A stretch of DNA of 64,000 bases from assembly GCF_023856365.1 (NCBI RefSeq), contig NC_064539.1, forward strand, positions 30,802,118 through 30,866,117, written 5' to 3'. This DNA comes from Brienomyrus brachyistius (taxonomy: Eukaryota > Chordata > Actinopteri > Osteoglossiformes > Mormyridae). Made by a program: the position numbers and the translations under genes. Within the stretch, counting starts at the first letter, position 1. Each line of letters opens with the position of its first letter. Below are positions 1 through 10,149 of the stretch, piece after piece. The notes under the pieces are model-generated. The model searched no databases and had not been told where the DNA came from. It was given only the letters and a program-made list of their open reading frames with translations.

Positions 1-165
1 ATTGTAGAATCCCGCGTGAATGTCGGCCGGGTAGGGTGAGGTCGACCCGCTACCTCCTCCTAGGTTATACCAGTGACCCGGCTCAAAGCCCAGCATGTAG
101 GCCAGAGTAGGTTTAAATTGGATCTTGTATTTATGGTCACACGCGGTTCCACGCCTTCCTTCACC
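1..165 (-). pseudogene. Penton-like (minor capsid) protein fragment of the Maverick element
   Basis: In the minus frame offset from the polymerase frame, the last 120-165 bases read as a different protein with the short motifs AYMLGF and YPADIHAGFY. These resemble the conserved C-terminal half of the Polinton penton-like protein (single jelly-roll minor capsid subunit). The fragment begins abruptly inside what should be polymerase sequence and runs off the left edge. It is most simply the product of an internal deletion joining two element genes. Family assignment rests on recognising these motifs, not on a search. Confidence 0.5.
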
Positions 166-1160
166 ATCGCGTTCAGTATGATGTAATTATCGAATGCCTT
201 ACCGTAGTGACTAATGAAACAGACGCCTCTATAACAGGGCGCCCTGAAATGTCTGAGAAACTGTAGCGCGCAGTTGGGCCCCTCGGCGGTCATTGTCTCG
301 TTCTGATCGGAGATGGCGCAGACGTACACCGGGATATGGGTACCCGACCTCTGAGATGTTTCAAAGTCAAAAAACACATATTCGGTGGCCTTTTTACGCC
401 CCTCACCCCTTTCGGCCCGTTCCCCTATGTTAGGCTTCTCGGGTGGATTTAGATAGCAGAGATGTGGGGTGGATATGTCTGACACGGCCGTGTGGAGTTT
501 AGCGTCGCAGATATTACATTTTTCCGCTTTACACGAGTGCGGTTTTGGGTTCTCGGGAGTGAGGTAGTATCTGAGCCCGCAGGCTTTGCATTTTCTGAAC
601 TTGTCACAGGGGGTAGCGAGCTCCCCCCTAACTGGGCAGACCCTAGGCGTAAGGTGGCGCTCAAAGCAGGTGTCATTTAAACATCTGAAATTACAACGCT
701 CACATAGTATCGCCGGTGTGCTTTCACCTTCTCTGCAATTAGTCTGACAGACGCTACAAAATTTTTCGCATTGATGAGAGTGAGGCGAATCGTACCCTTT
801 GAAACAGCTCGGGCAAACGTACCCCACGCCTAAGAAGCCCTTTACGCTTTTAATGCCGTAAAAATGCTGATTGTGTAAAAAGAAATACACCGCCCGTCTA
901 CCGTCGCTAGGCGTGGGTGTCTGGTAAATTTGGAGATTGTTTGAATAAGGTTGTTGATAATACACCACTGCTTTGCAATCAATGATTTTCTCGAAATTGA
1001 TAATGTCATTCAAAGCGACTGCGTGATCGGGGGTGAATCCCGCTTTCTCCTGTAACTCCAGGCCGAGCTTTTCAGCCTCGGTAACAGTAAAGTTTTCGTC
1101 CAGCAGGTGCGCCAAGTTTATGGCGAAACACGCGTTGGTGTTGTTATTAATGATAAACAT
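60..1160 (-). pseudogene. polB: Protein-primed DNA polymerase B, middle part with exonuclease motifs (Maverick PolB)
   Basis: This open frame of 366 codons belongs to the type B DNA polymerase that replicates Maverick/Polinton elements by protein priming. The first half contains a cysteine/histidine-rich region (residues about 115-235) with several CxxC pairs, typical of the zinc-binding region before the exonuclease. Next come an Exo I-like motif, FFDFET (about residue 268), and an Exo II-like motif, HYGKAFDNY (about residue 318). The palm and thumb motifs are absent because the frame leaves polymerase sequence near position 165 and stops at 60. Family polymerases are about 1000 residues or more, so this is a fragment. 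The initial methionine lies inside the end of the next upstream frame, so it is probably a continuation of that protein and not a real start. Confidence 0.75.
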
Positions 1161-1969
1161 GTGTCTGGCTTAGAAATTATTTCTGAAGCTAACATGGTCT
1201 GTAGTTTACGTTTGTTCGCACCGCCGCGTGGGATATTTATTACGTCTACGATTACTTCTAGGTTGGAATCGTTTAAAATCTCTTGATTAGACTGTACCAG
1301 GCGATCCAGCAGCTGCTGCAAGTCTGTCAGCTCCCCCTCCCCATACCGTACAATTTGCGACAGCTCGTCGTTTAAAAAGTCAGCGCGCAGGGTGACCTGT
1401 ATATAGGCTCCCCATACGGCGTAAGGAATCGCCTCATTCACAATATTTTGAAACCCCTCGATTACATTTTCATAGTACTCGCGGAAATTGCCTTCGTTTC
1501 TAGGTCGCGGGATATTTAGAATCCGCCTAATCTGTACGTTATTGAATCTGCGGCGATGAAGGACCCCGTCAGGCTGGGGATCCACGTCACCGACGGCACC
1601 GCCACCTTCCTGTTGAACATTTTCAAATTGTCCCAGCCCAAATTCATTTTCAATCTCCTCAGCATCGAGAAGAAATTCCACGTCTGACAAGGCCTCCCAC
1701 AATTCAGAATCCGCGGGGGACCATGCGACCTCGTCGGTGGGGGGTAGCCCCGCTTCTGCTTCAGAACCCCTTTCATTTAACATGCTTGTTAATGTCTCTA
1801 AGGATGGGAGAAAACAGGGGTCCTGGGCTAGTGTTTCAGCAGACGCCGCTGGTGGCGAGTCGTGTTGAGCAGAGTAATCCGCATCATTTTCATTATTAGC
1901 ATTGTTGATAATGGCTATTTCATTTAATAAGGCTTCGGGTATAGCCGCTGGGGGTGTTGCTCCGTCCAT
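1118..1969 (-). pseudogene. polB: N-terminal part of the Maverick PolB, in a different frame
   Basis: This open frame of 283 codons ends 43 bases inside the start of the exonuclease-bearing frame. The first 130 residues are acidic and low in complexity. The rest (about 140-260) has the pattern seen at the N-terminus of Polinton polymerases, including a stretch around LVQSNQEIL followed by alternating hydrophobic residues and a PRGGANKRK segment. In the family that pattern runs directly into the sequence encoded by the next frame. The two frames together therefore look like one polymerase broken by a one-base shift near 1150-1170. A programmed -1 shift is possible, but a mutation is likelier in a copy that is also deleted downstream. 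Confidence 0.6.
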
Positions 1970-2014
1970 ACCTGTTGATTCTCTCGCAGATTTTCTCTTG
2001 ACCGGTCGGCGTAG

Positions 2015-2034
2015 TCTCTCTCTCTCTCTCTCTC
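2015..2034. repeat. (TC)n microsatellite
   Basis: A pure TC dinucleotide run lies just upstream of the polymerase frame, between it and an A-rich tract at 2043-2055. Confidence 0.9.
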
Positions 2035-2658
2035 GTACATAGAAAAAAAAAAAAAGAGAATACCTATTATTAGAATGTTATTTTTTAATTGAATAGCATT
2101 TTTATAACAGGAATAAAAGAAATAATATACTTACCGGGTAAGGTCTCGATGAAACTTGTGGTTCTTTGGCTGGTACAAACTTTGGTAAGGCGTTGTGCCT
2201 CTAGGAGGAGGAAAAGGCCCCCCGCTCGACGTAATACAATTTAATTGTCTCTGTCACCCCATATCTGCACGGTCATGTATGACAAACAAAACTATAAACA
2301 GAATTTACTGGCGGTCAAATTGTCAGACTTGATGTATGACCAGGTGGTACGGCCTTGATGATGCTACTCGTGCCTGTGTAAGACAATTATCTGTAATTTG
2401 GGACGTATGTGAAAACAAAACTTTAAACAGAATTTACTGGAGGACAAAGTGTCAGACTCGATGTATGGCCCGCGTGGCCGGGTAGGGGGGGCGCCTCGAT
2501 GGCCAGGTGGCACGGCCCTGCAGAATTTACTGGCGGACAAATTGACAGACTCGATGTATGTCTCGACTTATGACCTTTACAAATTGGCGCCATACGCCGA
2601 TGTGATACAAACGCTTGCGTGAGGAAAAAACACACGGTCAAAACTAGCGCCGAGCGTT

Positions 2659-2664
2659 TTTATT
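2659..2664 (-). promoter_or_regulatory. Polyadenylation signal overlapping the stop codon of the terminal-repeat gene
   Basis: On the minus strand the hexamer AATAAA occurs within CCAATAAAAA and contains the TAA stop of the 86-codon frame upstream. The same arrangement is kept in the opposite terminal repeat at 12729-12734. Confidence 0.5.
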
Positions 2665-2920
2665 GGACGATAGACCCTGCACCTCCTCCTCTCATTCTTT
2701 GCTCCAACTTTACCATTTTATCCCACAGTCTCTCACAGTTTCTCTCAGACTCGCGCAGCAGCACGCCTCTCAGCTCTCCCGCATCGCTCTCTCCGAGGAT
2801 TATCCAAAGCCGTGCGGACCTTTCCGCGCTACCGCACCAGTATGTGAATAAGTCCTTTGCTGATTCTCCGAAGCCCGGGGACCTTACCACGCTACCGCAC
2901 ACCGTACGCTCGCGCTCCAT
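2660..2920 (-). CDS. Small charged protein encoded inside the Maverick terminal repeat, unknown function
   Basis: An 86-codon minus-strand frame runs from the terminus toward the element interior. I do not recognise the product. The first half contains two similar 19-residue stretches from a local duplication of about 57 bases (around the CGS motifs). The second half is rich in Arg, Glu and Leu (RESERN, KMVKLEQRM) and may form a short helix or coiled coil. The start context ATGGAGCGCGAG and the C-terminal part are recognisable in the other terminal repeat (12522-12733), where the frame is broken. Conservation of the peptide-like sequence, start and stop suggests a real small element gene; this is inference. 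Confidence 0.4.
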   Translation of the reverse strand: MERERTVCGSVVRSPGFGESAKDLFTYWCGSAERSARLWIILGESDAGELRGVLLRESERNCERLWDKMVKLEQRMRGGGAGSIVQ

Positions 2921-2986
2921 CAGGTAACCCAGCCCCGCTCACTCCCGCCCGCGCCCCACAAAATAATAATAATAATAACTTATTCA

Positions 2987-3122
2987 AATAACACACGCTC
3001 ATAAGCACTCTCATCAATATCATTTTTAAAATAATACACGCTCATAAGCACTCTCCTCAATATCATTTTTAAAATAATACACACTCATAAGCACTCTCCT
3101 CAATATCATTTTAAAATAATAA
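2987..3122. repeat. Three tandem copies of a ~45-bp unit within the terminal repeat
   Basis: The block containing CATAAGCACTCTC, CAATATCATTTT and AAAATAATA occurs three times in a row. One copy of the CATAAGCACTCTCCTCAATAT core is present in the opposite terminal repeat near 12450. Confidence 0.8.
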
Positions 3123-3490
3123 ACATTTAAAATAAGCATTTAAAATAATAAATAATTAAATCCAAATACCATTGTATCACTAACACAACCAACCCATGCC
3201 CCCTAAGCCACAATCATTTAAAATAATAAATAAATAATTAAATCCAAATACCATTGCATCAGTTACACAACCAACCCCCGGGGAAGAAGACAAAAAAAAA
3301 ATATTTAAATAAATAATTAAATCCACATGCTATTGCGTCAGTTACACAACCAAGCTCAACCCACCACAACATAAGCTCCGCCCACTGAACTTTTGAACGT
3401 GACCTTTGACCCGACCTGTCATTTTGACAAAAGCGGTATTGCATCTCTCTCTCTTGTGTGGAAATGGCTTCTCTGTCTGTCCTGCTCCAG

Positions 3491-3681
3491 CCATGTAACT
3501 ATGACAGTGAATCTGCATCTAAACACCTTCACAGTCCTGCTGCCATGTCAGCTGTGCTTTTACCCTGTAGTACCTTCAGCAGTGAGCTGCTTAGATGGAT
3601 TAGGAGTGGAGAGAGAGCAGCAGCTTGAGGGCAGCTTGTGTTCAGTATCAGTCAGGAACAATGTCTCCTGTATGATGCCTG
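3491..3681 (+). other. Conserved exon-like block between coding exons 1 and 2, gene A copy
   Basis: The block begins after CTGCTCCAG and ends before a GT in GATGCCTGGTTGAT. It recurs in genes C, D, E, F and H, each time preceded by a pyrimidine-rich AG and followed by CTG|GT. One frame stays open across the whole block, but joining it to exon 1 (phase 0) gives a frame that stops after about 45 codons. It could be an optional poison exon or an untranslated exon. Genes B and G lack most of it, so it is not essential to the gene plan. Confidence 0.4.
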
Positions 3682-3797
3682 GTTGATAGACCTGGCCCTG
3701 CTTCTTTGTGTGATGCTGAAACATGTTGCTTTCAGTCCCATAGACCAGATTAACTCTTTACAGAATAATTTTATTGACTCTATTCTCTTTCCCTCAG

Positions 3798-3909
3798 AAA
3801 GCAGAGAGTACAGTGTGTCCCGTCTTTAATGGGGGGGTGAAAGAAGAAACAGTGTTTCAGGACGTGACTGAGGAGAAGCTGGAGGGGGGTGTCAGACCTC
3901 CAATCCCAG
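3798..3909 (+). CDS. Zinc-finger gene A, coding exon 2
   Basis: The exon follows a CCCTCAG acceptor and ends at CCCAG|GTGACT. It has 112 bases, entered in phase 0 and left in phase 1, and encodes 37 residues starting KAESTVCPVFNGG. It contains a VKEE sumoylation-type motif and an acidic ETVFQDVTEEKLEG tail. Exon 1 of this gene lies left of the window, beyond the Maverick insertion. The same exon occurs in seven other units. Confidence 0.85.
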
Positions 3910-4109
3910 GTGACTATAGAAACATCTTCCAGCTTCCAGAAAATTCCACATGCTGCATCACACAGATACCTCTAATACTCTCTGAGATTCAGGTTATCTT
4001 GCTTTCTTAAACTGCACTGGAATTGCAATTATTTCTCCTGAATCCATCACTTTTGTTCACATTATTCGGTTCCACACTTACATTTGCTCTTTTCAATGCC
4101 TCTCTTCAG

Positions 4110-6022
4110 ATCAAGCTCTCTTACCAAGCTGGAAAATGTTCAAGTTCTCCTGTCCTCACTGTCCCATACTGCCCTATAAGTCAGAAATTTACCTCCAGAG
4201 CCATATCAAAAAATCTCATCCTGAGAAGTTTGACCCCAGTGTGATACTGAGAGTTCACTGCTGCTCCCACTGTGAGAAGAGCTTCAGTCATTTAAGCACC
4301 TTAAAGAAGCACCAGCGGATTCATACAGACAAGAAGCCCTACCAGTGCTCCCAGTGTGCAAAGAGTTTTAGCCAATTAAATGACTTAAAGACACATCAAC
4401 GAACTCACACCGGAGAAAAGCCGTATCACTGCTCAGAATGTGGTAAGAGTTTCAGTCAGTTAGGCAACCTAAAGGCACACCAGCGAACTTACACGGGCAA
4501 GAGGCCCTACCAGTGCTCCCAGTGTGAGAAGAATTTCAGTCATTTAGGAGCCTTAAAGATCCACCAGCGGGTTCACACTGGGGAGAAGCCATACCAGTGC
4601 TCCCACTGTGGGAAAAGCTTCAGTCAAGTAGGAGCCCTAAAGACTCACCAGTGGATTCATACAGACAAGAAGCCCTACCAGTGCTCACAATGTGCAAAGA
4701 GTTTTCGCAAATTAAGTGACTTAAAGACACATCATCGAACTCACACAGGAGAAAAGCCGTATCACTGCTCAGAATGTGATAAGAGTTTCAGTCAGCCAAG
4801 CAACCTAAAGGCGCACCAGCGAACTCACACGGGAGAGCGACCCTACCAGTGCTCCCAGTGTGGGAAGAGCTTCAGTCAAGTAGGAGCCCTAAAGATCCAC
4901 CAGCAAATTCACAAAGGCGAGAAGCCCTACCAGTGCTCCCAGTGTGGGAACAGCTTCAGTCAGTTAGGACAACTACAGACGCACCAGCGGATTCATTCAG
5001 GGGAGAGGCCCTACCGATGCCCCCAATGTGGGAAGAGCTTCAGCCAAGTAGGGACCCTAAAGATCCACCAGGGGATTCATACAGGGGAGAGGCCTTTCCA
5101 GTGCTCCCAGTGTGAAAAGAGCTTCAAACAGTTAGGAGCCCTCAATAAGCACAAATGGATTCACACAGGGCAGAGGCCCTACCAGTGCTCCCAGTGTGGA
5201 AACAGCTTTAGTCAGTTAGGACACCTACAGACACACCAGAGAATTCACACAGGGGAGAAGCCCTACCAGTGCTCAGAATGTGTAAAGAGTTTTCGCAAAT
5301 TAAGTGACTTAAAGACACATCAGCGAACTCACACAGGAGAAAAGCCGTATCACTGCTCAGAATGTGGTAAGAGTTTCAGTCAGTTAGGCACCCTAAAGGC
5401 GCACCAGCGAATTCATACAGGAGAGAGGCCCTACCAGTGCTCCCAGTGTAGGAAGAGCTTCAATCATTTAGGAACCCTAAACAAGCACCAACGAACTCAC
5501 ACAGGAGAGAGGCCCTACCAGTGCTCCCATTGTGGGAAGGGCTTCAGTCAGTTAGGAACCCTAAAGGTGCACGAGCGTATCCACATTAGAGAGAGGCCTT
5601 TCCAGTGCTCCCATTGTGGGAAGAGTTTTAGTCATTTAGGAGACCTAAACACACACCAGCGGGTTCACACAAGGGAGAGACTTTACCAGTGTTCAGAGTG
5701 TGCAAAGAGTTTTCGCCAATTATGTGACTTAAAGACACATCAACGAACTCACACAGGAGAAAAGCCTTATCACTGCTCAGAATGTGGTAAGAGTTTCAGT
5801 CAGTTAGGCAACCTAAAGGCGCATCAGCGAATTCACACAGGAGAGAGACCCTACTACTGTTCCCAGTGTGGAAAGAGCTTCAATCAGTTAGGAACTCTAA
5901 AGATCCACCAGCGAATTCACGCAGGGGAGAGACCATACCAGTGCTCCCAGTGTGAGAAGAGTTTCAGTCAAGTACGAGCCCTAAAGATCCACAAACAAAA
6001 TCACACCAGGGAGATGCCCTAA
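4110..6022 (+). CDS. Zinc-finger gene A, C2H2 array exon (22 fingers)
   Basis: This 3' exon encodes most of a nuclear DNA-binding protein of the poly-C2H2 class. The acceptor is TCTCTTCAG at 4101-4109. Phase 1 entry gives [13 protein letters not shown] in frame with the array, so the methionine at 4136 is internal and not the start. It has 22 C2H2 units. The first (CPHCPIL...) is separated from the array by a 15-20-residue spacer; the others repeat every 28 residues with TGEKP/TGERP-type linkers. Finger 4 ends HQRTY, losing its last zinc-ligand histidine, and its linker is TGKRP. Likely DNA-contact positions are mostly Q/H/R at -1 and G/S at 2, so fingers are similar to one another. The stop is TAA at 6020. 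The array follows a Maverick-interrupted intron, so correct splicing is uncertain. Confidence 0.85.
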
Positions 6023-6154
6023 TATTATTATTGTTGTTGTTATTGATGATGATGATGATTAATCATAATAATAGTACATTTCATTACGAGGTGCCTTTAA
6101 GGAGACTCAAGGTCACCTCAGAAAAGGAGAAACAGCATCAAACACAATCACACC

Positions 6155-6160
6155 AATAAA
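6155..6160 (+). promoter_or_regulatory. Candidate polyadenylation signal for gene A
   Basis: An AATAAA hexamer lies 133 bases after the stop codon of gene A. A short (GAT)n run precedes it at 6046-6060. Confidence 0.5.
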
Positions 6161-6394
6161 ATCAGAGATTGCAAAGTATGAGTCATGCGCTTTCAAACAG
6201 ATGGATTCGCAGTGAGTAGAGGCTCCTCTACTTACGAAATTGCAGCTCATTGGTGATCCATGTTATTGGGCCTTCTCCCTTCATTCAGAATAAACCCGAG
6301 ATGAACCACAGTACACATGTGTTTGGCTTGACGGACTTGGTCTGTTTTTTTTCTTAGCTTTAACTAGATATTTTAGAGCAAGTCGTCAAAATTA

Positions 6395-6590
6395 TGCCCC
6401 CATCCATCCATCCATCCATTATCTTCCGCTCATCCAAGGTCGGGTCGCAGGGGCAGTAGTCTAAGCAGGGAAACCCAGACTTCTCTCTCCCCGGCCACTT
6501 CATCCAGCTCCTCCGGGGGAATCCCGAGGCGTTCCCAGGCCAGCCGACAGACATAGTCCCCCCATTTACCCCCATTTTTGGCAAAACCGT
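6395..6590 (-). mobile_element. LINE-type 3' end fragment
   Basis: A (CATC)n run is followed by TTCCGCTCATCCAAGG and a GC-rich body with CCCCGGCCAC and GGCGTTCCCAGGCC. This is the common 3' end of fish non-LTR elements in antisense orientation, where the simple repeat is the tail. The clade cannot be assigned from this piece. Confidence 0.6.
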
Positions 6591-8219
6591 TTAATAGTTT
6601 GCATAAACAGTAGTTATCCGACATCTGCTGGTGAAGCAGCCTACAGTTTTTCCCCACATAAGGAAACACAAACAGTATTGCCAAGTCTCATGAAACAAAC
6701 AGGTAACCTTACCTCTCTGTACCCCAAAGTGAGCTCCCTGTGCAACGTAAGATAAACTGAGCCTGAATACATGTCCAGTATACAAAACCACATGGAGCAC
6801 AATTAGTCCACCCATTCTTCAGAACTGGACAAATCACATCCTACAAAAAACTTACAACTATTACATATTGGCAGACTAATTTTGTGTTTTGGTAACAGTT
6901 CAGATTTTGAATATTCATATGTATGAAATCAGTAAGATTTACATAATGATTGGTCTGCTTTCTTTTTTTTTAACTTCAAAACTTGCCCTATGCCAGAAAA
7001 CACCCTTGTCCCAGAGAACAATTCATAACTTTAAACAATTTAATAATGTGTTAAAAGGAGCCTACAAAATCTAAAACTAATAATACCTATTGATAAAATA
7101 GGTGTACAAATTTACTATTATAATCATCTTTGTTTAAGATATACATTTTTATGAAAATGTTGCCCCTTTTGAATTGTCTCAGATTTTTGTAAACTCCATC
7201 AGATTTCTACAAAAACATAATTCGATCAGAGATAAGACGTGTCGGCTGTATTGTGAAGGCCACAGCCTCACTTCCTCTATTTTGTCGGTAGGTTCATGAA
7301 ATAGTATTGAATCAGATGAACTCTGTAGCCCTCCTAAATCAAAACGAAATAAAAAATAATAGTTTAAAGATGCATATTTTAAATTATCATTAAGAGAAAA
7401 TAGAATGGCTTCACCAAGAATATGCTGTGAAATTGTAAAATATAATTTTGTCAACTCTGTAAGATGTCAACTCCATCACATATTTTGAAGCTTTGAATAT
7501 AACACTTCTGATAACCACAAACAGTAGATTCATGTTTGAAATGGCATTGTGTGTGCGCTCAAGATGTGTCAACGTTTGTCTTCCATTCTGTGTTCTTCCA
7601 TTATGTGACGTCAGCCCCGTCAGAAGGATTTTTAATGTTATATTCATTAAACATATGCTCCGAATGGTTTAAAAAATGAAATTGTCAAGAAAAAATTCTA
7701 TTGTACACGTACTTTGTGTTATAAATGTGTTTTATACTATAAAATGAATTTTTGTGTCACTGACGAAGTTGACAAAATTCACGCCCTCAGCTGCCAAACA
7801 ATGCTGTTTAATATGAGGCTGGCTCGTTACAAAATTTAATAGCCAAGACTTTGGTCTTTTAAAAAATATTTTCTCCGCATGACTGAAAAGTAAAAACATC
7901 CTCCCAAAGTAAAGTTTTATCCCTATTCTCAAGATTGAGTGAGTCCTGTGTTTTTTTTAGTATTATTGGAGAAAGAACGGAAAATATTTTTGTAATATGC
8001 ATATTTTAAAAAACTTTCTAAAGCAAATAGATAACACTTTCCTTGGTAAAACTTATTAACGTTCACGTGCGTGTGTGGCTAAGAAACGGGGAAACAAATA
8101 TTTCTGTGTATACGTTCATATAAATACCCATTAAGTAACTGGAACAGCAGGACGGAAACTAAGGCTGGGCATGTACTCATGGAACTTTTATTTGCATATG
8201 ATATGATTTTAGCTGCTTC
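6591..8219. other. Intergenic AT-rich DNA, no gene seen
   Basis: About 1.6 kb downstream of gene A holds only short, unconserved frames and homopolymer runs. I recognise no repeat family or coding similarity here. Confidence 0.6.
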
Positions 8220-9168
8220 CTGTCGGCATTTGCCGTTTTCTTTTTTATGTTGGGCTTCAGAGTTGGTAAAGATCGTTGTAAATTGAATGCAAATTTTAGA
8301 AAATCGCAGTTTTTGGTTAATTGCTTTTCAGAAGGAACCTTTGGGGTATTTTGACATCTTGTGAAATATTAAGAATTGAAATGAATAGCAAATATAATTT
8401 AGGGCTTTGATGTTTTGAGGTCATCTGATTCTTGCACATATCTTGCTCAGTTCTTTGAACAATATTAACGAAAATGTGTTTAGGGTTAAATTAATAAAAA
8501 CGTGACCAGCTTTAATAAATGATTGCCTTCATTAAACTGCATAGTTAGTAATTGTAAAAATATATGGAATCTATACAATTGCAGTTTATGTTTTACTAAT
8601 ATTTGATATGACAAATTAAAATGATCATTTGTTTGACCAAGCATTGAATGCCGTCCAGCAGAAAATACATTCGGCAGGAATGGGGTGTGGCCAAGCACGT
8701 CGCAGGGGCGCGTCATGACCTGACATAGATATCTGTGCTTAAACTTATTGCCCAAAACTTCGTTACGGTCGTTACTTCTTCGCGGTAAGTTCTGCTCTCC
8801 AGTGGAGTGGCGAATTGGGGTGAGTATTATTGACGGGCGATACAAAATAATACCAATGTTGGTATTCCGAGGTCGATATTTGGTGCCACCCAAAGTTTGA
8901 ATAGCGGGCGTTTTAAATTTGCGTGGAGAAATAAAAGTTTAATCGGTACTAAAGGAATCTCATACATATCCCATACGCGCCACACCACTACATACTGGTT
9001 ATCACAACTGTGCTTGTACACATTTTTGGCTATTTTGTATATATTATAATATTTGCATATTATGTTTTGTCTTGTATCTTTTTGCACCGTGTAAAATTGC
9101 TTACTCAGTCTCGTTGTGCCGTCTTGTTCAGTGACAGCAATAAAGAACGGAATTGAATTTAAATTTGC
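8220..9168 (+). repeat. Intergenic ~1-kb repeat family, copy 1
   Basis: This is one of eight same-orientation copies lying between the zinc-finger genes. Landmarks, in order, are TTTTGGTTAATTGCTTTTCAG, AAAACGTGACCAGCTTTAATA, a GACGGGCGATAC block, GGTATTCCGAGG, CACACCACTACATA, TTTTGCACCG and a final CAATAAAGAA. The ending resembles a poly(A)-signal-bearing 3' end, but no protein-coding frame is kept. It is either an old interspersed element or part of the duplicated unit. The 3' continuation is interrupted by an insertion at 9169-9695. Confidence 0.6.
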
Positions 9169-9695
9169 AAATAAGGCTGAAGTTGGCTGCTTATCTGCAG
9201 CTTCCGATTTATTTGGCTTCTTATTCGCACAGTACATATGACTCTGTTAGGAAACACTGGAATTAGCCTGGCCCAGATTGGTTTTGTACCCGAAACAGTT
9301 GGAAGCTTGGGATTCATTCTATTTATCTTGGCCCAGGCTAATTTCAGTGTTTCCTAACAGTGGCATTACTGCTGTGTACTTTGCATTTCACATTTGCCTG
9401 GCCAAAGACGAATAAGACCTCCAGACTGCGGCTGGAAATGTGGCTTATCGCTTAAATGCAGTTGCCCACCACGCCATGCTTCCAGTTTATTGTCGTGAAA
9501 GAGAAATCACATCATGTGTGGGTTATCCGACCATTAACATTACACGGAGTTTTGTGAAATACTTATATGAAATACATGAACGTGTTACAGCTTAAACGTT
9601 TTGTTCATACGTCATTTTGTATTTGCAAAATGAATAAGACTGCAGATAAGAAGCCAAATGAATCGGAAGCTGTGAATTGCAAACTTCTACCTCGT
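9169..9695. mobile_element. MITE-like insertion with inverted ends and a 7-bp target duplication
   Basis: The insertion splits a repeat that is continuous in other copies (for example around 23130 and 42860). AATTTGC is present on both sides, at 9162-9168 and 9696-9702. The ends are imperfectly inverted: AGCTTCCGATTTATTTGG near 9200 mirrors CCAAATGAATCGGAAGCT near 9655. No transposase is encoded. The superfamily is undetermined; a 7-8-bp duplication would fit hAT-like or related elements. Confidence 0.6.
9244..9360. repeat. Near-perfect inverted repeat (35-bp arms)
   Basis: The arm beginning CTGTTAGGAAACACTGGAAT at 9244 pairs with the arm ending ATTTCAGTGTTTCCTAACAG at 9360. About 47 bases of loop lie between them. 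It is nested in the 527-bp insertion and may be a second small foldback element. Confidence 0.85.
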
Positions 9696-9702
9696 AATTT
9701 GC

Positions 9703-10140
9703 GGGGGAGGAGAGGGGATGCCGCCGGCCCCCTGAAATTCCTATCCTTATTTTCTCCCCCCTTATGGGCGCCCCTACCTGGTCGGGGTTCATATCCTGGG
9801 GTAGTATTCCTGAAAGCGAGTTGGGGTTTAAACTTTAACTATCACTTCAATGCGCCTGAAACGACGTAAACATCGTATCGGGTCCAAAAACGCTGATTAC
9901 TGCTTTGGGGTATGAGTTTATTTAGCTCTGAGTGTTAATGGTACCTGAAGTGCGGCCTCGTGGAACAACAAAAAGCCATCATCAGCCGATCGCTGAAGAA
10001 AGGATTCACCATGGAAACGGATGCTAAAACGCTCACAGCTCTGCGATCTTCGCAGTCGGTAGTGTCTGTGCAGTATATTAACGTCTGCGTAATGCCGGGT
10101 ATGAATTTAATTTAAAGACAAGGCAACTGCAGCACAGTAG
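9703..10140 (+). repeat. 3' part of intergenic repeat copy 1, paralogous to 42860-43300
   Basis: The segment contains CGCCCCTACCTGGTCGGGG, CACTTCAATGCGCCTGAAAC and ACCATGGAAACGGATGCTAA. It aligns closely and in the same direction with 42880-43300, which marks the two intergenic regions as duplicates. Confidence 0.75.
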
Positions 10141-10149
10141 AGAGAAACT

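Larger units (their letters stand above)
1..3453. mobile_element. Maverick/Polinton (adintovirus-like) element, right-hand part
   Basis: The left edge of the window lies inside a large self-synthesising DNA transposon of the Maverick/Polinton class. Seen: minus-strand reading frames matching a protein-primed type B DNA polymerase and a penton-like capsid protein, then a roughly 1.3-kb terminal repeat ending near 3453 in a CT-rich terminus. After 3453 the sequence resumes as the intron of a zinc-finger gene (homologous to the intron at 35890-35960). The terminal repeat is matched in reverse orientation at 12206-13450. The copy is defective: the polymerase is split between frames and joined to capsid sequence. 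The opposite end is outside the window, so total length and target duplication cannot be checked. Confidence 0.8.
2150..3453 (-). repeat. Right terminal inverted repeat of the Maverick element
   Basis: This segment aligns in reverse complement with 12206-13050. Matching landmarks include the GCTCGACGTAATA stretch (2224 and 12930), three copies of a CAGAATTTACTGG block (2299, 2428, 2521) with GATGTATG about 30 bases later, the CCAATAAAAA sequence (near 2658 and 12729), CATAAGCACTCTCCTCAAT blocks, and a GCGGYATT terminus next to a CTCTCT run. By eye the two arms are roughly 80 percent identical with many small indels. Terminal repeats of about 1 kb are known for this transposon class. The inner boundary near 2150 is approximate. 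Confidence 0.75.

Noticed and set aside
2619..2927. Plus-strand frame of 102 codons in the Maverick terminal repeat
   Set aside because: Opposite the better-supported minus-strand frame; its start and stop are not conserved in the other terminal repeat.
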